NCBI GenBank assembly: GCA_964497615.1
Contig: CAZCEC010000010.1
Location: 56,564 to 120,563 of the forward strand
Direction of reading: 5' to 3'
Origin: CAZCEC01 sp964497615
Lineage (GTDB): Bacteria; Chloroflexota; Anaerolineae; Anaerolineales; UBA6663
DNA: 64,000 bases
Shown here: piece after piece, positions 39,357 to 51,325 of the stretch
Layout: each line of letters opens with the position of its first letter
How positions within the stretch are numbered: the first letter of the stretch is position 1
Translations under genes and position numbers: made by a program
Notes under the pieces: model-generated
Told to the model about the DNA's origin: nothing
What the model saw: only the letters and a program-made list of their open reading frames with translations
Database searches by the model: none

Positions 39357-40712
39357 CTACTTCAGGATGTAGTAGGTGCCCTTCTTGGCCCCGATGCGCA
39401 GCAACACTCCCCGGTCCACCAGGTCGTTGAGGTCCAGGCGCAGGGTTTCGGGGGTGACGTCTGGGCACAATTCGCGGTACTCGCGGTTGGTGATGCTGCC
39501 CTTGTCGCGCACGTAGGTGAGGGCGCGGGCCTGGCGCTCGTTCATCTGCGTCTCCCAGCGTGGCACGGGGCGGCGCTCGCGGGCGTTGAACAGGGTGACG
39601 GTGAACGAGTAGGGCGCAGCCCGGAAGCGCGGCGGCGGGTGCCCGCCCTGTACCATGTCCTCGATCATGCGGTCGATCCCCAGCCCCAACTCCTCGATGT
39701 AGCCCCACTGGAACAGGCCCGCCACCAGGCGCGGGTTGCGCGAGAAGTGCTCCTCCACCAGGTTGTCCACGGTGATGAAGCCGGGCAAGCCGCCGGGGGA
39801 GATGACCTCCATCCGGTCCGCGTACATGCGGATCTCGATGCGCCGCCCTTTGAGCCGGTAGTCGCGGTGGCAGACGGCATTGACCAGCGCCTCGCGCACG
39901 GCAAAGGGCGGATACTCGGTGATGTCCTGGCGCTCCAGCCCCTTGACCACCGCCCCCACCGACATCTCGCCCCACACGATCTGCCAGGCGGCCTCGATGA
40001 CGCGCGCCAGCGGGCCGTTCACCTCCTCGCGCCGGCCGTAGCCCGCCAGCCCATCGTCGCCGCGCGGCTCGGTGCCCACGAACTTGACGAACACCAGGCC
40101 GGACTGTGGTAGGTAGTGCTGCGGGTGCCGCCCAAAGAGCAGCAGGCCGCTGGTGGTGGGCCGGCCGGATTCGTCCAGCGCGCCGATCTCGCGCAGCACT
40201 TCGTCGGGCGGCTGGGTGAGGGGGCGGCGCTGGCGCTGTTCACGCTTCTCGAAGTATTCGGCGATGACGTCCTCGTCCAGGTCGGTCCGCGCCGCGCCGG
40301 GCACGGCCTCGGCCTCAAAGTCGCCCGACGACTTGGTGGCGGCCAGGTGCCGAATCTCTTCGCCGCCCAGCGGCCGGTTGCTGCTGCCGGCGCGCACCAA
40401 CACGCGCCCATCGGCCAGCGAATGCAATTCTGGCGAGCGCGGCACGGTAATGGCGTAGGTGGGGCCGGCCGGACCCTCGAACTGATCCCAGCCGGTGACG
40501 ACGCCAGGGCGGCACAGGCGCTCGGCGGCGCGCAGCAGCCCATCCAACTCCTCGGCATAGACGTTCCCCGCCGGGCGTCCCTTTTCGTCCAGACCGATCA
40601 CGATTGTGCCGCCGTCGCTGTTGGCGAAAGCGATCAGGTGCTCGGCTAGCGGCTCGGGCGCGGCGTCGGGCAGGTAGGCGATCAGAGGGCCGGGGGGGCG
40701 GAGGGTTTGCAT
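39357..40712 (-). CDS. AlbA-domain / HATPase-like putative transcriptional regulator
   Basis: A 451-residue protein. The N-terminal AlbA_2 (Schlafen-like) domain has EPLAEHLIAFANSDGGTIVIGLDEKG (about 20-45). A central region leads to a GHKL-type domain with FAVREALVNAVCHRDYRLKGRRIEIRMY and NRMVIEDMV-like sequence (about 270-345). The last 70 residues are a winged helix (NERQARALTYVRDKGSITNREYRELCP). Members are poorly characterised regulators, sometimes linked to mobile or defence loci. It starts 19 bases after the RHH gene and is the third gene of the gyrA transcript. Confidence 0.85.
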   Translation of the reverse strand: MQTLRPPGPLIAYLPDAAPEPLAEHLIAFANSDGGTIVIGLDEKGRPAGNVYAEELDGLLRAAERLCRPGVVTGWDQFEGPAGPTYAITVPRSPELHSLADGRVLVRAGSSNRPLGGEEIRHLAATKSSGDFEAEAVPGAARTDLDEDVIAEYFEKREQRQRRPLTQPPDEVLREIGALDESGRPTTSGLLLFGRHPQHYLPQSGLVFVKFVGTEPRGDDGLAGYGRREEVNGPLARVIEAAWQIVWGEMSVGAVVKGLERQDITEYPPFAVREALVNAVCHRDYRLKGRRIEIRMYADRMEVISPGGLPGFITVDNLVEEHFSRNPRLVAGLFQWGYIEELGLGIDRMIEDMVQGGHPPPRFRAAPYSFTVTLFNARERRPVPRWETQMNERQARALTYVRDKGSITNREYRELCPDVTPETLRLDLNDLVDRGVLLRIGAKKGTYYILK

Positions 40713-40731
40713 AGGTGCCGTTTAGCCACGG

Positions 40732-40965
40732 TCAGCCCAGATGTTTTTCGAGCGCCTCATCGTCTTCAAGCTTTAGCCGAATCGCCGTCTCCGCCCCCCA
40801 CTGGCGCACCAGACGCCAGTTGCGCGTGAATTGGTAGTGGCGCAGGGCCTCGCGGATCACCTCACTGCGCGAGCGGTGCTCGTCCCGCGCAATTGCTTCC
40901 ACCACATCGTACATCTCGGGTGGCAAGGCGACGGTCAGCGACTTCATGCCAGGTTGGGCGGCCAT
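40732..40965 (-). CDS. Ribbon-helix-helix protein downstream of gyrA
   Basis: A 77-residue CopG/ParD-like protein: strand KSLTVALPPEM, helix YDVVEAIARDEHRS and helix SEVIREALRHYQ, with an acidic tail KLEDDEALEKHLG. The AGGAG ribosome binding site overlaps the gyrA stop region, 12 bases before the ATG. No toxin follows. It may be an autonomous regulator that senses gyrA transcription, or an orphan antitoxin; neither is shown. Confidence 0.8.
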   Translation of the reverse strand: MAAQPGMKSLTVALPPEMYDVVEAIARDEHRSRSEVIREALRHYQFTRNWRLVRQWGAETAIRLKLEDDEALEKHLG

Positions 40966-40977
40966 GTGCGACTCCTA

Positions 40978-43539
<2,562 letters not shown>

Positions 43540-43639
43540 AGTTACCTTTCCAACCCGAAGTTAAGTTTCCTCGGCGAAGTGCGCCTCGGAATGACAGCAC
43601 CAGCGAACCATTCCAGCGGCGCGCCCGGCCGCATCCGCA

Positions 43640-46600
43640 CTACGGCAGCAGCTCAACCCAATCTGCGCCGTCCGGCAGGCGCAAACGCTCGCCGGTCCGC
43701 TGATCGTACAGGCCCACCGCCAGCGAGAATGTGCCAGGCGGCAGGTCCAACAGGTATTCGTCTTGAATGTACTCGCCCCTCAGCCACGACGTCGTGGGGC
43801 GGAAGCCGCTGCCCGGCGGCGCATCGCGCTGGCTGAATAGCTCGCCCGCCGCGTCGCGCACGTGCACAAACACGGTATAGCGCATGTCCGGCGAGTTTAG
43901 CGCCCGCCACACCAACTTCAGGCGGTTCGCTTCCAACTCCCAACCCGCCAACGCAGCCACGTCACCGAACCGCGCGCTCAGCGCATTTGCCACCGGCGGG
44001 GCCGTGAAGGACCGCTCCGGCGCCGTAACACTGACGCGGCCAATCGCAACCGGCGCCGGCACAGCGGCCGGCCCAACGAGCGACACGGCCACGGTGTACG
44101 CGCCTGCCGCCACGCCGGCCGGGATCCGCAGCGCGCGGCGGGCCAGCCACTCATCGCCCGGCCGCCAGGCGGTCAGGGGAAAGTGCGTGCCGACCGGCGG
44201 CAGGCTGGCCTCGGCGGCGATCTGGCCTCCCGCGTCAATCAGCACGATCAGCGCCAGCCGGTCCTCGCTGGCCGGCGCGCTTGCCCGCCAATATAGGGTC
44301 AACGGCAGATCGTCGCCCACCGCCACCTCCGCCAGCCCAAGCTCGGCCCCTGCCAGTTCAATCGGGCCAAAGCTGGCGCCAATGGTCTGCGGCGGTTCCA
44401 GGGTCGCGGGTCGCGCGGCGCGCGTCACCTCCACCGTCCCAACCGCCATCCCCGCCGTCAGCGCCGCCAGATCGCTGGGCCGAAACACGTTCGCCACCAG
44501 GTGATACGTTCCAGGGGGCGTGCCTGCCGCCAATTGCAGCCGGTGAACGTCGCGCCCGTACTGCTCAACCCCCCAACGCGAGGTGGGCAGGCCGGCCGGG
44601 TGCTGAGAGTTGGCCTCGGCATACACAAAGCCCTCCTCATCCACCAGCGCCAACGATGTGCTGTAGTCCTCAGTCAACGGCTGCGCCGCGCGCCAATAAA
44701 GGGTCACATCCACTGCGGTGCCCGAAGGCACAACTTGCTGCGCCCCGTCGTAACCAAGCAGCCCCATCTGCCCGCCAAAGTCCAGGTCGCGCTGCTGATC
44801 TATGCCAGCCACCGCCGCGCCGTCGAAGCGGGTGCGGGCATACCAGGTGGTCCCGCTGGCGCCCGCCCACAGCCGGAGGGCGAGGAGGGCGAGGCCAACG
44901 AACGCAACGACCGACCACCGACGACCGACGACCGCAGGCACCACTGGAGGAACCGGCAAGCCCCGCCGAACGACGATGATGACAATGCCCAGCCACACCA
45001 ACAGCCCTCCGCCGGAAATGACGCCCCCGGCCATGCGCGGGGGCGTTGTGCCAAAGCGCAGTTCAATTGTGTGCGCCCCGGCGGGCACCGGCACGACGAT
45101 GAGACCGTGCGGGTCGGTGGGGCGAATGTCCACCGGCGCGCCGTCCACGGTGGCCCGCCAGCCGGGAAAGTAGAACACATCGAACACCGCCTCGAAGGCA
45201 ACAGGGCTGTCCACCGTCACGCGCTGGGTGGTGAGGCCCGCTAACTCTGAATTCGATGTTGCGCCGGGCGGCAGGGAGGCCGGGTCGAGGCGCTCGATGG
45301 GCGCACCGACGGCATAGCGGGCGGCCAGCTTGTCGGCGGGTGGAACTTCCTTCACGGCCACTGGCAGATACTCGCCCGCTGTGGTGGTGCCGATGCTGCC
45401 CGTGCGGCGCTCCCAATCGTGCAGATCGGTGAGCGTGGGGTTGGCCAGCGCCAGCAGATCAGCGTGCTGAAAGGTCCATGCCAGGCCGAAGACGATGATG
45501 GCGGCGGCGGAGAGCGCCAGGATGGGGGTTGGGGGGATAGTGCCTGCCCTGAGTGGAGCGAAGGGTCGGCACACCGCCCCCGCCGCCAGCGCCAGCGCCA
45601 GGCTGCCCGGCCCCAGCAGCCGCGCCGGGAACTGCACCAGGCTGAGCCCACGCAGGTGGTCCCATACCCACAAGGCGGCGGGCAGGGCCAGGAAGCCGCA
45701 GGCCGCCGCGCCCAACAGCGCCAGCGCCAGCTTGGGCCAGGCCGCGCGTACCGGCCGGCCCCAAAGCGCCAGCCCCACCGCCAGCCCCGCCAGCGCGGCC
45801 TGCGGCCAGCCGTAGCTGCGCGGCGCGTGCCAGCCGATCAGCAGCGGGTCGAAGGGCTGCGGGGCCGAGAGCAACTCCGCCAGGGGAACGAAGTTGAAGC
45901 GGTAGTTGAGGACATTGGGCGCGTAGGCGCGCTCGATCTGGATCGCGCCAATCTCCGCCAGGGCCGGCAGCCAGTAGAAGCCTGAGAGCGCCAGCCCCAG
46001 GCCCACGGCCAGGGCCGGCGCGCGGAGGCGCGCCAGCACGCCCGCCACAGTGCGCCCCGGCCAGGCGGCGCGGAGGACCGCCGCCAGCGTGACTGCCACC
46101 AGCGCCAGCGAGGCCAGCACGGTGGACGGGTTGTGCAGCAGCGGGAACAGGGCATACAGACCCGCTGCCAGCGCCAGCCGGTCCAGCCCCGGCGCGCGGA
46201 TCAGCTGGAGGAAGGCCCACAGCAGCCAGGGCAGCAGGCCCAGGGCCAGGGCCTCGGCGGGCGAGCCGCGGTAGAGGCTGCCCAGGATGTACGGAGAGTA
46301 GACATAAGCCACGGACGTAAGCAAGCCCGCCCATTCCGAGCGCCAGATCAGCCGGGCGAGGGCGAACGCTCCCCAGGCTGCCAGCAGGTCGGCCAGGGCA
46401 AAGGCCGCCAGGGTGGAGGCCAGAAAGTTCAGGCCGACGGCATGGAGGGCCACGATGACGTACTGCGCCACCGGCCCGTGGACGTTGAACAGGGGATAGC
46501 CAAAGCCGAACACCAGGTCCGGCGACCAGCGTGGGAAGAGCACGCCATGGCGGATGGCCCAGTCCATTTCGACGGCCCGGAGCAGGTGGATGGCGGTATC

Positions 46601-46735
46601 AGCCCCGGCCGGAAGGTCGGGCCGCCACCACCGGGCCAGGGCGGGCAGGGCCAGCGCCGCGACGGCCAGCCAGGGCCAAAAACGGCCAAAAACAAGGGGA
46701 ATCCGGTCAGTTGTTAAGGTGCGGGCAACAGCCAT
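43640..46735 (-). CDS. Large membrane glycosyltransferase-like protein (PTPS-related, PF10131-like)
   Basis: A 1031-residue protein with about 10-12 helices in the first 430 residues, including AGADTAIHLLRAVEMDWAIRHGVLFPRWSPDLVFGFGYPLFNVHGPVAQY, the conserved acidic loop of the 6-pyruvoyl-tetrahydropterin-synthase-related membrane family, a GT-C-like fold. Two or three beta-sandwich domains (about 440-600 and 640-1030) follow on the outside. A short repeat is in frame near residue 605. The ATG at 46735 is used; TATAAT lies 13 bases before it. Extracellular glycan transfer with lipid-linked donors is likely but unproven. Divergent from the penicillin acylase. Confidence 0.82.
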   Translation of the reverse strand: MAVARTLTTDRIPLVFGRFWPWLAVAALALPALARWWRPDLPAGADTAIHLLRAVEMDWAIRHGVLFPRWSPDLVFGFGYPLFNVHGPVAQYVIVALHAVGLNFLASTLAAFALADLLAAWGAFALARLIWRSEWAGLLTSVAYVYSPYILGSLYRGSPAEALALGLLPWLLWAFLQLIRAPGLDRLALAAGLYALFPLLHNPSTVLASLALVAVTLAAVLRAAWPGRTVAGVLARLRAPALAVGLGLALSGFYWLPALAEIGAIQIERAYAPNVLNYRFNFVPLAELLSAPQPFDPLLIGWHAPRSYGWPQAALAGLAVGLALWGRPVRAAWPKLALALLGAAACGFLALPAALWVWDHLRGLSLVQFPARLLGPGSLALALAAGAVCRPFAPLRAGTIPPTPILALSAAAIIVFGLAWTFQHADLLALANPTLTDLHDWERRTGSIGTTTAGEYLPVAVKEVPPADKLAARYAVGAPIERLDPASLPPGATSNSELAGLTTQRVTVDSPVAFEAVFDVFYFPGWRATVDGAPVDIRPTDPHGLIVVPVPAGAHTIELRFGTTPPRMAGGVISGGGLLVWLGIVIIVVRRGLPVPPVVPAVVGRRWSVVAFVGLALLALRLWAGASGTTWYARTRFDGAAVAGIDQQRDLDFGGQMGLLGYDGAQQVVPSGTAVDVTLYWRAAQPLTEDYSTSLALVDEEGFVYAEANSQHPAGLPTSRWGVEQYGRDVHRLQLAAGTPPGTYHLVANVFRPSDLAALTAGMAVGTVEVTRAARPATLEPPQTIGASFGPIELAGAELGLAEVAVGDDLPLTLYWRASAPASEDRLALIVLIDAGGQIAAEASLPPVGTHFPLTAWRPGDEWLARRALRIPAGVAAGAYTVAVSLVGPAAVPAPVAIGRVSVTAPERSFTAPPVANALSARFGDVAALAGWELEANRLKLVWRALNSPDMRYTVFVHVRDAAGELFSQRDAPPGSGFRPTTSWLRGEYIQDEYLLDLPPGTFSLAVGLYDQRTGERLRLPDGADWVELLP
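44905..44936. repeat. GACCGACGAC-type repeat in the 1031-residue membrane protein gene
   Basis: AACGACCGACCACCGACG followed by ACCGACGACCGCAGG. On the minus strand it encodes a VVGRRWSVV stretch within a hydrophobic segment, in frame, so the insertion is tolerated. Confidence 0.6.
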
Positions 46736-46854
46736 GATCAAGCCCCAATTATACCTTTTCCCTTCATTTAATGCGATTAAGAGACGCTCAGCGCCGTGCG
46801 GGTTCCATTGTTTCGTGGCACAATGCTGACACGCAACCTTTTAGGAGGCAGTCC

Positions 46855-49332
46855 ATGAAGCGGTTCGGCAGAATCCTGGGCATTGTCGGCGGTGTGATCC
46901 TCATCCTGGTCGTCGCGGCCGGGGGATTTGGCATCTACACTGTCCGGCGGTCGTTTCCGCGCACCAATGGGACACTCAGCGTACCCGGCCTGCAAGCAGA
47001 AGTCGAAGTCATCCGCGACGAGCATGGCATCCCCCATATCTACGCCGCCAACGCCCACGACCTGTTCCTCGCCCAAGGCTTCGTCCACGCCCAGGACCGC
47101 TTCTACCAGATGGACTTCTGGCGGCACCAGACGGCGGGCCGGCTCTCCGAGCTATACGGCGATGGAACCGCTGACGTGGATGCCTTTTTGCGCACCCTGG
47201 GCTGGCGGCGCACTGCCGAGCAGGAATATGCGCTGGCGGATGAAACCGCCCGGGCCGTGCTCGACGCGTACGCGCAGGGCGTCAACGCATACCTCAGCGG
47301 GCGCTCAGCCGCGGACCTCAGCCTGGAGTACGCAGTGCTGGGCCTCACCGGCCTAAGCAACTACACGCCCGAGCCCTGGCACCCGGCCGACACCCTGGCC
47401 TGGGGCAAGGCCATGGCCTGGAACCTGGGCGGCAACCTGGACGAGGAGATTGACCGGGCGCTGCTGATGCAGGCCATTGGACCGCAGCGCACCGAGGACT
47501 ATATGCCCCTGTTCGGGGAAGACCTGCCCACCATTCTGCCGAACCCGGCCCTGGGCGCCGCCCCACTGGAGGCCCTGCACGGCCAGGTGGCGCAGGTGGA
47601 CCAGATGATGGGCGAACGCTTCGATGGGATCGGCTCCAACAACTGGGTGGTAGCCGGCAGCCGCACCGCCACCGGCATGCCCCTGCTGGCCAACGACCCG
47701 CACCTGAGCTTCGCGCTCCCGGCCATCTGGTACGAGATCGGCTTGCACTGCCAGCCAGTCAGCGCCGCCTGCCCCTACGAGGTGCGCGGCTTCTCGTTCG
47801 CGGGCGTGCCCGCCATCATCATCGGCCACAATGCCCGCATCGCCTGGGGCTTCACCAACGTGGACCCCGACGTGCAGGACCTGTTCATCGAGAAGCTCAA
47901 CCCCGCCAACCCCAACCAATACGAGGTCAACGGCGAATGGGTGGATATGACCGTGCGGGAAGAGACCATCACCGTGCTGGGCGGCGACCCCCAGACCCTG
48001 ACCATCCGCAGCACGCGCCACGGCCCCATCATCACGGAGGTGTATGGCCTGGAGACCTTCGCCGCCGACGCGGCGCTGCCGGCAGCGGAGCAATATGCCC
48101 TGGCGCTGCGCTGGACGGCGCTGGAGCCCAACCGGCTGTTCCAGGCGGTGTTCGAACTCAACCGGGCCGGCAACTTCGACGAGTTCCGCGCCGCGCTGCA
48201 GAACTTCGCCGCGCCCTCGCAGAACATCGTCTATGCCGATGTGGACGGCAATATCGGCTATCAGATGCCCAGTGACGTGCCCATCCGCGCCTCGGGCGAC
48301 GGACTGCTGCCCGTGCCCGGCTGGACCGATGAATACGAGTGGACGGGCTACATTCCCTTTGATGAACTGCCCTACGCCTACAACCCACCGCAAGGCTACA
48401 TCGCCACCGCCAACAACGCCGTGGTGGGCGAGGACTATCCCTATCTGCTCTCGCGCGAGTGGGATGCGGGCTACCGGGCCGCCCGGATTGTGGAACTGCT
48501 AGAGGCCAATCCGCGCCTGACCATTGAGGACATGGCCGCCATCCAGGGCGACAACCTGAACCTGGGCGCGGCCGAGGTGCTGCCGGTGCTGTTCCAGGTG
48601 GATCTGGAAGACCGGGAACTGATGGATCAGGCGGCGGCGCTGCGCGGCTGGGACTATCAGCTCCATGCGGCCTCGCGCGAGGCGGCGGTGTACATGAGCT
48701 TTTTCAACCAATTGATCGCGCTGACCTTCCACGACGATGTGCCGGAAGACTTCTGGCCGGGCGGCGGCGGCAGCACCTGGCTCACCCTGCGCAAGATCCT
48801 GCCCAACCCGACGGCCGCGTGGTGGGACAACGCCCAGACCGACGGCGTGGAAGGGCGCGACGACATCTTCCGGCAAGCCTTTGCAGCGGGTCTGGCCGAC
48901 CTGGAAACGCGCCTGGGCGGCAACGCCGACCGCTGGACCTGGGGCCAACTGCACACCACCACCTTTGAGAACGAGACCGTGGGCCGCTCGGGCGTGAGCG
49001 TGATTGAGAGTCTGTTCAACCGCGGGCCGTATGCCACCAGCGGCGGCTCGTCCATCGTCAACGCCAATGGCTGGAACCTGACGCGCGACGACCGCGACCC
49101 GCCCGGCGACCCCTACGCTGTGGGCGGCGGCCCCTCCATGCGCATGATCGTGGACCTGGGCAACCTGGACAACTCGCTGACCACCTTCACCACCGGGCAG
49201 TCGGGGCATGCCTTCCATCCGCACTACATCGACTTCGCCGAGCAGTGGGCGGCCATCGAGTATCACCCCATGCTGTGGGGGCGCGCGGCGGTGGAGGGGG
49301 CGGCGGCGGACACGCTGCGGCTGACGCCCTAA
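46855..49332 (+). CDS. Penicillin acylase family (Ntn hydrolase) protein
   Basis: An 825-residue N-terminal-nucleophile amidase. A signal anchor (about 7-30) leads to VIRDEHGIPHIYAANAHDLFLAQGFVHAQDRFYQMDFWRHQTAGRLSELYG, the conserved alpha-chain start. Ser261 in IGSNNWVVAGSRTATGMPLLANDPHL is the nucleophile exposed by self-cleavage. The beta chain follows, with LVEYSVQ-like regions and LGQSGHAFHPHY near the end. These enzymes hydrolyse N-acyl amides such as beta-lactams and homoserine lactones. The ATG at 46855 has TAGGAGG; a longer frame from 46771 would overlap the divergent promoter. Natural substrate unknown. Confidence 0.93.
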   Translation: MKRFGRILGIVGGVILILVVAAGGFGIYTVRRSFPRTNGTLSVPGLQAEVEVIRDEHGIPHIYAANAHDLFLAQGFVHAQDRFYQMDFWRHQTAGRLSELYGDGTADVDAFLRTLGWRRTAEQEYALADETARAVLDAYAQGVNAYLSGRSAADLSLEYAVLGLTGLSNYTPEPWHPADTLAWGKAMAWNLGGNLDEEIDRALLMQAIGPQRTEDYMPLFGEDLPTILPNPALGAAPLEALHGQVAQVDQMMGERFDGIGSNNWVVAGSRTATGMPLLANDPHLSFALPAIWYEIGLHCQPVSAACPYEVRGFSFAGVPAIIIGHNARIAWGFTNVDPDVQDLFIEKLNPANPNQYEVNGEWVDMTVREETITVLGGDPQTLTIRSTRHGPIITEVYGLETFAADAALPAAEQYALALRWTALEPNRLFQAVFELNRAGNFDEFRAALQNFAAPSQNIVYADVDGNIGYQMPSDVPIRASGDGLLPVPGWTDEYEWTGYIPFDELPYAYNPPQGYIATANNAVVGEDYPYLLSREWDAGYRAARIVELLEANPRLTIEDMAAIQGDNLNLGAAEVLPVLFQVDLEDRELMDQAAALRGWDYQLHAASREAAVYMSFFNQLIALTFHDDVPEDFWPGGGGSTWLTLRKILPNPTAAWWDNAQTDGVEGRDDIFRQAFAAGLADLETRLGGNADRWTWGQLHTTTFENETVGRSGVSVIESLFNRGPYATSGGSSIVNANGWNLTRDDRDPPGDPYAVGGGPSMRMIVDLGNLDNSLTTFTTGQSGHAFHPHYIDFAEQWAAIEYHPMLWGRAAVEGAAADTLRLTP

Positions 49333-49339
49333 GACCGGT

Positions 49340-49365
49340 GTGTAGGTGAGTAAGCGTGTAGGTAC
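49340..49365 (+). repeat. GTGTGTAGGTGAG repeat at the start of the binding-protein gene
   Basis: GTGTGTAGGTGAGTAAGC followed by GTGTAGGTAC: period-near-seven units. The GTG start of the next gene lies within it (49346). An inverted copy, ACTACCCACACCCCTACACA with CTTACCT following, is at 49507-49533, inside the linker of the same lipoprotein. Confidence 0.6.
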
Positions 49366-51292
49366 AGATAGGCCGCCAGGCGGGTGGACAGACCTGGCGG
49401 CCCGGTTTTTGGCAGTTGTTGGCGGATTGGCGGCCTGCACCGCGCCGACTCCGACAGCACCCGCGCCTACGCCCGCGACGGTTACGCTGCCTGTCCCAAC
49501 GCCGATCACTACCCACACCCCTACACACTTACCTGCGGATACACCACCCCCACTTACCCCTGGCCCTAGCCCCACGCCCCCCCGCGCCGCGCAGCTCACC
49601 CTGTGCCTGGCCGAGGAGCCAACCACCCTATACCAGTTCGCCCAGCCGGAATCGGGCCGCGCGCATGTGCTGGCCGCGCTGTACGACGGGCCGATTGACG
49701 CGGTGAACTACAGCTATGCGCCGGTGCTGCTGGAGCGCCTGCCCAGCGTGGAGAACGGCGACGCCGAAGTGCGCAGCGTACGGGTTGGGGTGGGCACGCC
49801 AGTGGTCAACAGCGCCGGCCTGATCGAGCCGCTGGCGGTGGGCACAGAACTCACGCTGCTGGGCGGCGATCTCTACACTCACACGGTCGGAGACTTTGCC
49901 GAGCTGCCGCAGATGGTGGTGACATTTCGCTTGCGGCGAAATGTCACCTGGAGCGACGGCACGCCGCTCACCGCGTCCGACTCGGTCTTTGCGTTTGAAG
50001 TGGCCCGCAGCCCGGACGCACACGACCCGCGCGCTGACCTGATGGCGCGCACCGCCGGCTACAGCGCGCCTGATGACCAGACGCTCCTGTGGGCCGGTTT
50101 GCCTGGCTACGTTGATCCCACCTATTACACGAATATCTGGATGCCACTGCCCCGCCATCGCTTCGAGGGGATGAGTGCGGTCGAGATCGCCGACAGCGAC
50201 GAGGCGCGGTTCGCGCCGCTGGGCTGGGGGCCGTTCATGGTGGAGTCTTGGGCGCGCGGCGACCGGCTGACCCTGACCCGCAACCCCAACTACTGGCGCG
50301 CCGCCGAGGGCCTGCCGCGCGTCGAGCGGCTGGTGTATCGCTTCTTCGCCTCGCCCTCGGCGCTGGGGGATGCCCTGCGCGCGGGTGGATGCGACGTGGC
50401 CCCCTCCGGCGCGGGGCTGAACGCGGTGCTGGGCGTGGACCCTGGGTTGGGTGGCCGGCTGGCGGTGCAGCAGGTGGATGGCAGCCTGCTTGAGTTTCTG
50501 TACTTCGGCCTGATGCCAGATGCCGCCTACGCCCGGCCCGGCGGCGCGGAGTTGTTTCAGGACCACGATGTGCGGGCGGGCATCGCCCACTGCTTGCAGC
50601 GCGGCCTCATCCAGCCGCCGCCGTGGCTGGCCGGTGAGCCGGGGGTGCCCGCCGTCTACCTGCCGGTGGGCCATCCGCAATACGCCGAAGATGCTCAACG
50701 CTACAACTTCAGCCCGGAGACCGGGCGCGGGCTGCTCTCGAACGCGGGCTGGACCCCCGCAACGGGAACGCCGCTGGCCGTGACCCTGGCCGGCGGCCCC
50801 ATCGGCAACCCCGGCCGCGAGTGGCTGTTGGGCGAGTTGGCCCGCCAGCTACAAAACAACTGCAGCCTGCAGGTGGAGACGCGCCCCTTGACGCGCGGCG
50901 AACTGGAAGGCGATTGGGCCGACGGCTTGATCTTTGGCCGCCGCTACGACCTGGCGCTGCTGGGCTGGCGGGTGGGTGCGACGCCCTTGTGCCAGTTATT
51001 CACCACTGCCGAAATCCCCACCGCCGAGAGGCCCGGCGGCGCGAATGCGGCCGGCTACAGCAACCCCGCCTTCGACGAAGCCTGCCGCCGCGCCAGCGCC
51101 ACGCTCGACCCGGCGCAATCCGCCCTCTACCATGCCGAGGCCCAGCGCCTGTTCGCCGAGGACCTGCCTGCCGTGCCGCTGTTCGCCTGGCCGCGCTATG
51201 GGGCGGCGAGCCCGGCGGTCACTGGCTATCAGCTTGACCCCAACTCGTCTTCAGAGCTCCACAATATTGAACTGTGGACAAAGATAGAGTGA
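49346..51292 (+). CDS. ABC transporter substrate-binding lipoprotein, family 5 (oligopeptide type)
   Basis: A 648-residue family 5 solute-binding protein. With the GTG at 49346 it has a weak signal ending in VVGGLAAC (Cys31) and then a Pro/Thr linker (about 32-75). The mature fold begins LTLCLAEEPTTLYQF and contains VVTFRLRRNVTWSDGTPLTASDSVFAFEV, FMVESWARGDRLTLTRNPNYW and LGWRVGATPLCQLFTTAEIP. Start choice is uncertain because the first residues are encoded by a dispersed repeat. No permease or ATPase gene is adjacent. A palindrome provides its last codons and stop. It may be an orphan receptor. Confidence 0.87.
   Translation: MSKRVGTDRPPGGWTDLAARFLAVVGGLAACTAPTPTAPAPTPATVTLPVPTPITTHTPTHLPADTPPPLTPGPSPTPPRAAQLTLCLAEEPTTLYQFAQPESGRAHVLAALYDGPIDAVNYSYAPVLLERLPSVENGDAEVRSVRVGVGTPVVNSAGLIEPLAVGTELTLLGGDLYTHTVGDFAELPQMVVTFRLRRNVTWSDGTPLTASDSVFAFEVARSPDAHDPRADLMARTAGYSAPDDQTLLWAGLPGYVDPTYYTNIWMPLPRHRFEGMSAVEIADSDEARFAPLGWGPFMVESWARGDRLTLTRNPNYWRAAEGLPRVERLVYRFFASPSALGDALRAGGCDVAPSGAGLNAVLGVDPGLGGRLAVQQVDGSLLEFLYFGLMPDAAYARPGGAELFQDHDVRAGIAHCLQRGLIQPPPWLAGEPGVPAVYLPVGHPQYAEDAQRYNFSPETGRGLLSNAGWTPATGTPLAVTLAGGPIGNPGREWLLGELARQLQNNCSLQVETRPLTRGELEGDWADGLIFGRRYDLALLGWRVGATPLCQLFTTAEIPTAERPGGANAAGYSNPAFDEACRRASATLDPAQSALYHAEAQRLFAEDLPAVPLFAWPRYGAASPAVTGYQLDPNSSSELHNIELWTKIE
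49919..49947. repeat. Perfect 12-bp-arm palindrome in the binding-protein gene
   Basis: GTGACATTTCGC (49919-49930), loop TTGCG, exact complement (49936-49947). It encodes VTFRLRRNVT, which fits the normal family sequence, so here the palindrome is embedded without lengthening the protein. Confidence 0.75.
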
Positions 51293-51325
51293 CGAAAGTT
51301 GGGCGCCAACTTTCGTCACTCTATC
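51283..51325. terminator. Perfect 20-bp-arm palindrome at the junction of two convergent genes
   Basis: The arms 51283-51302 and 51306-51325 are exact complements around a GCG loop; the outer ends read GATAGAGTGACG on each strand. Both convergent genes end inside it with the same codons ATA GAG TGA, so both proteins end in Ile-Glu. It is well placed to act as a bidirectional terminator, though without T runs. Confidence 0.8.

Noticed and set aside
49340..49365. Riboswitch or leader RNA before the binding-protein gene
   Set aside because: The sequence is a member of a dispersed short-period repeat family and no riboswitch core was recognised.
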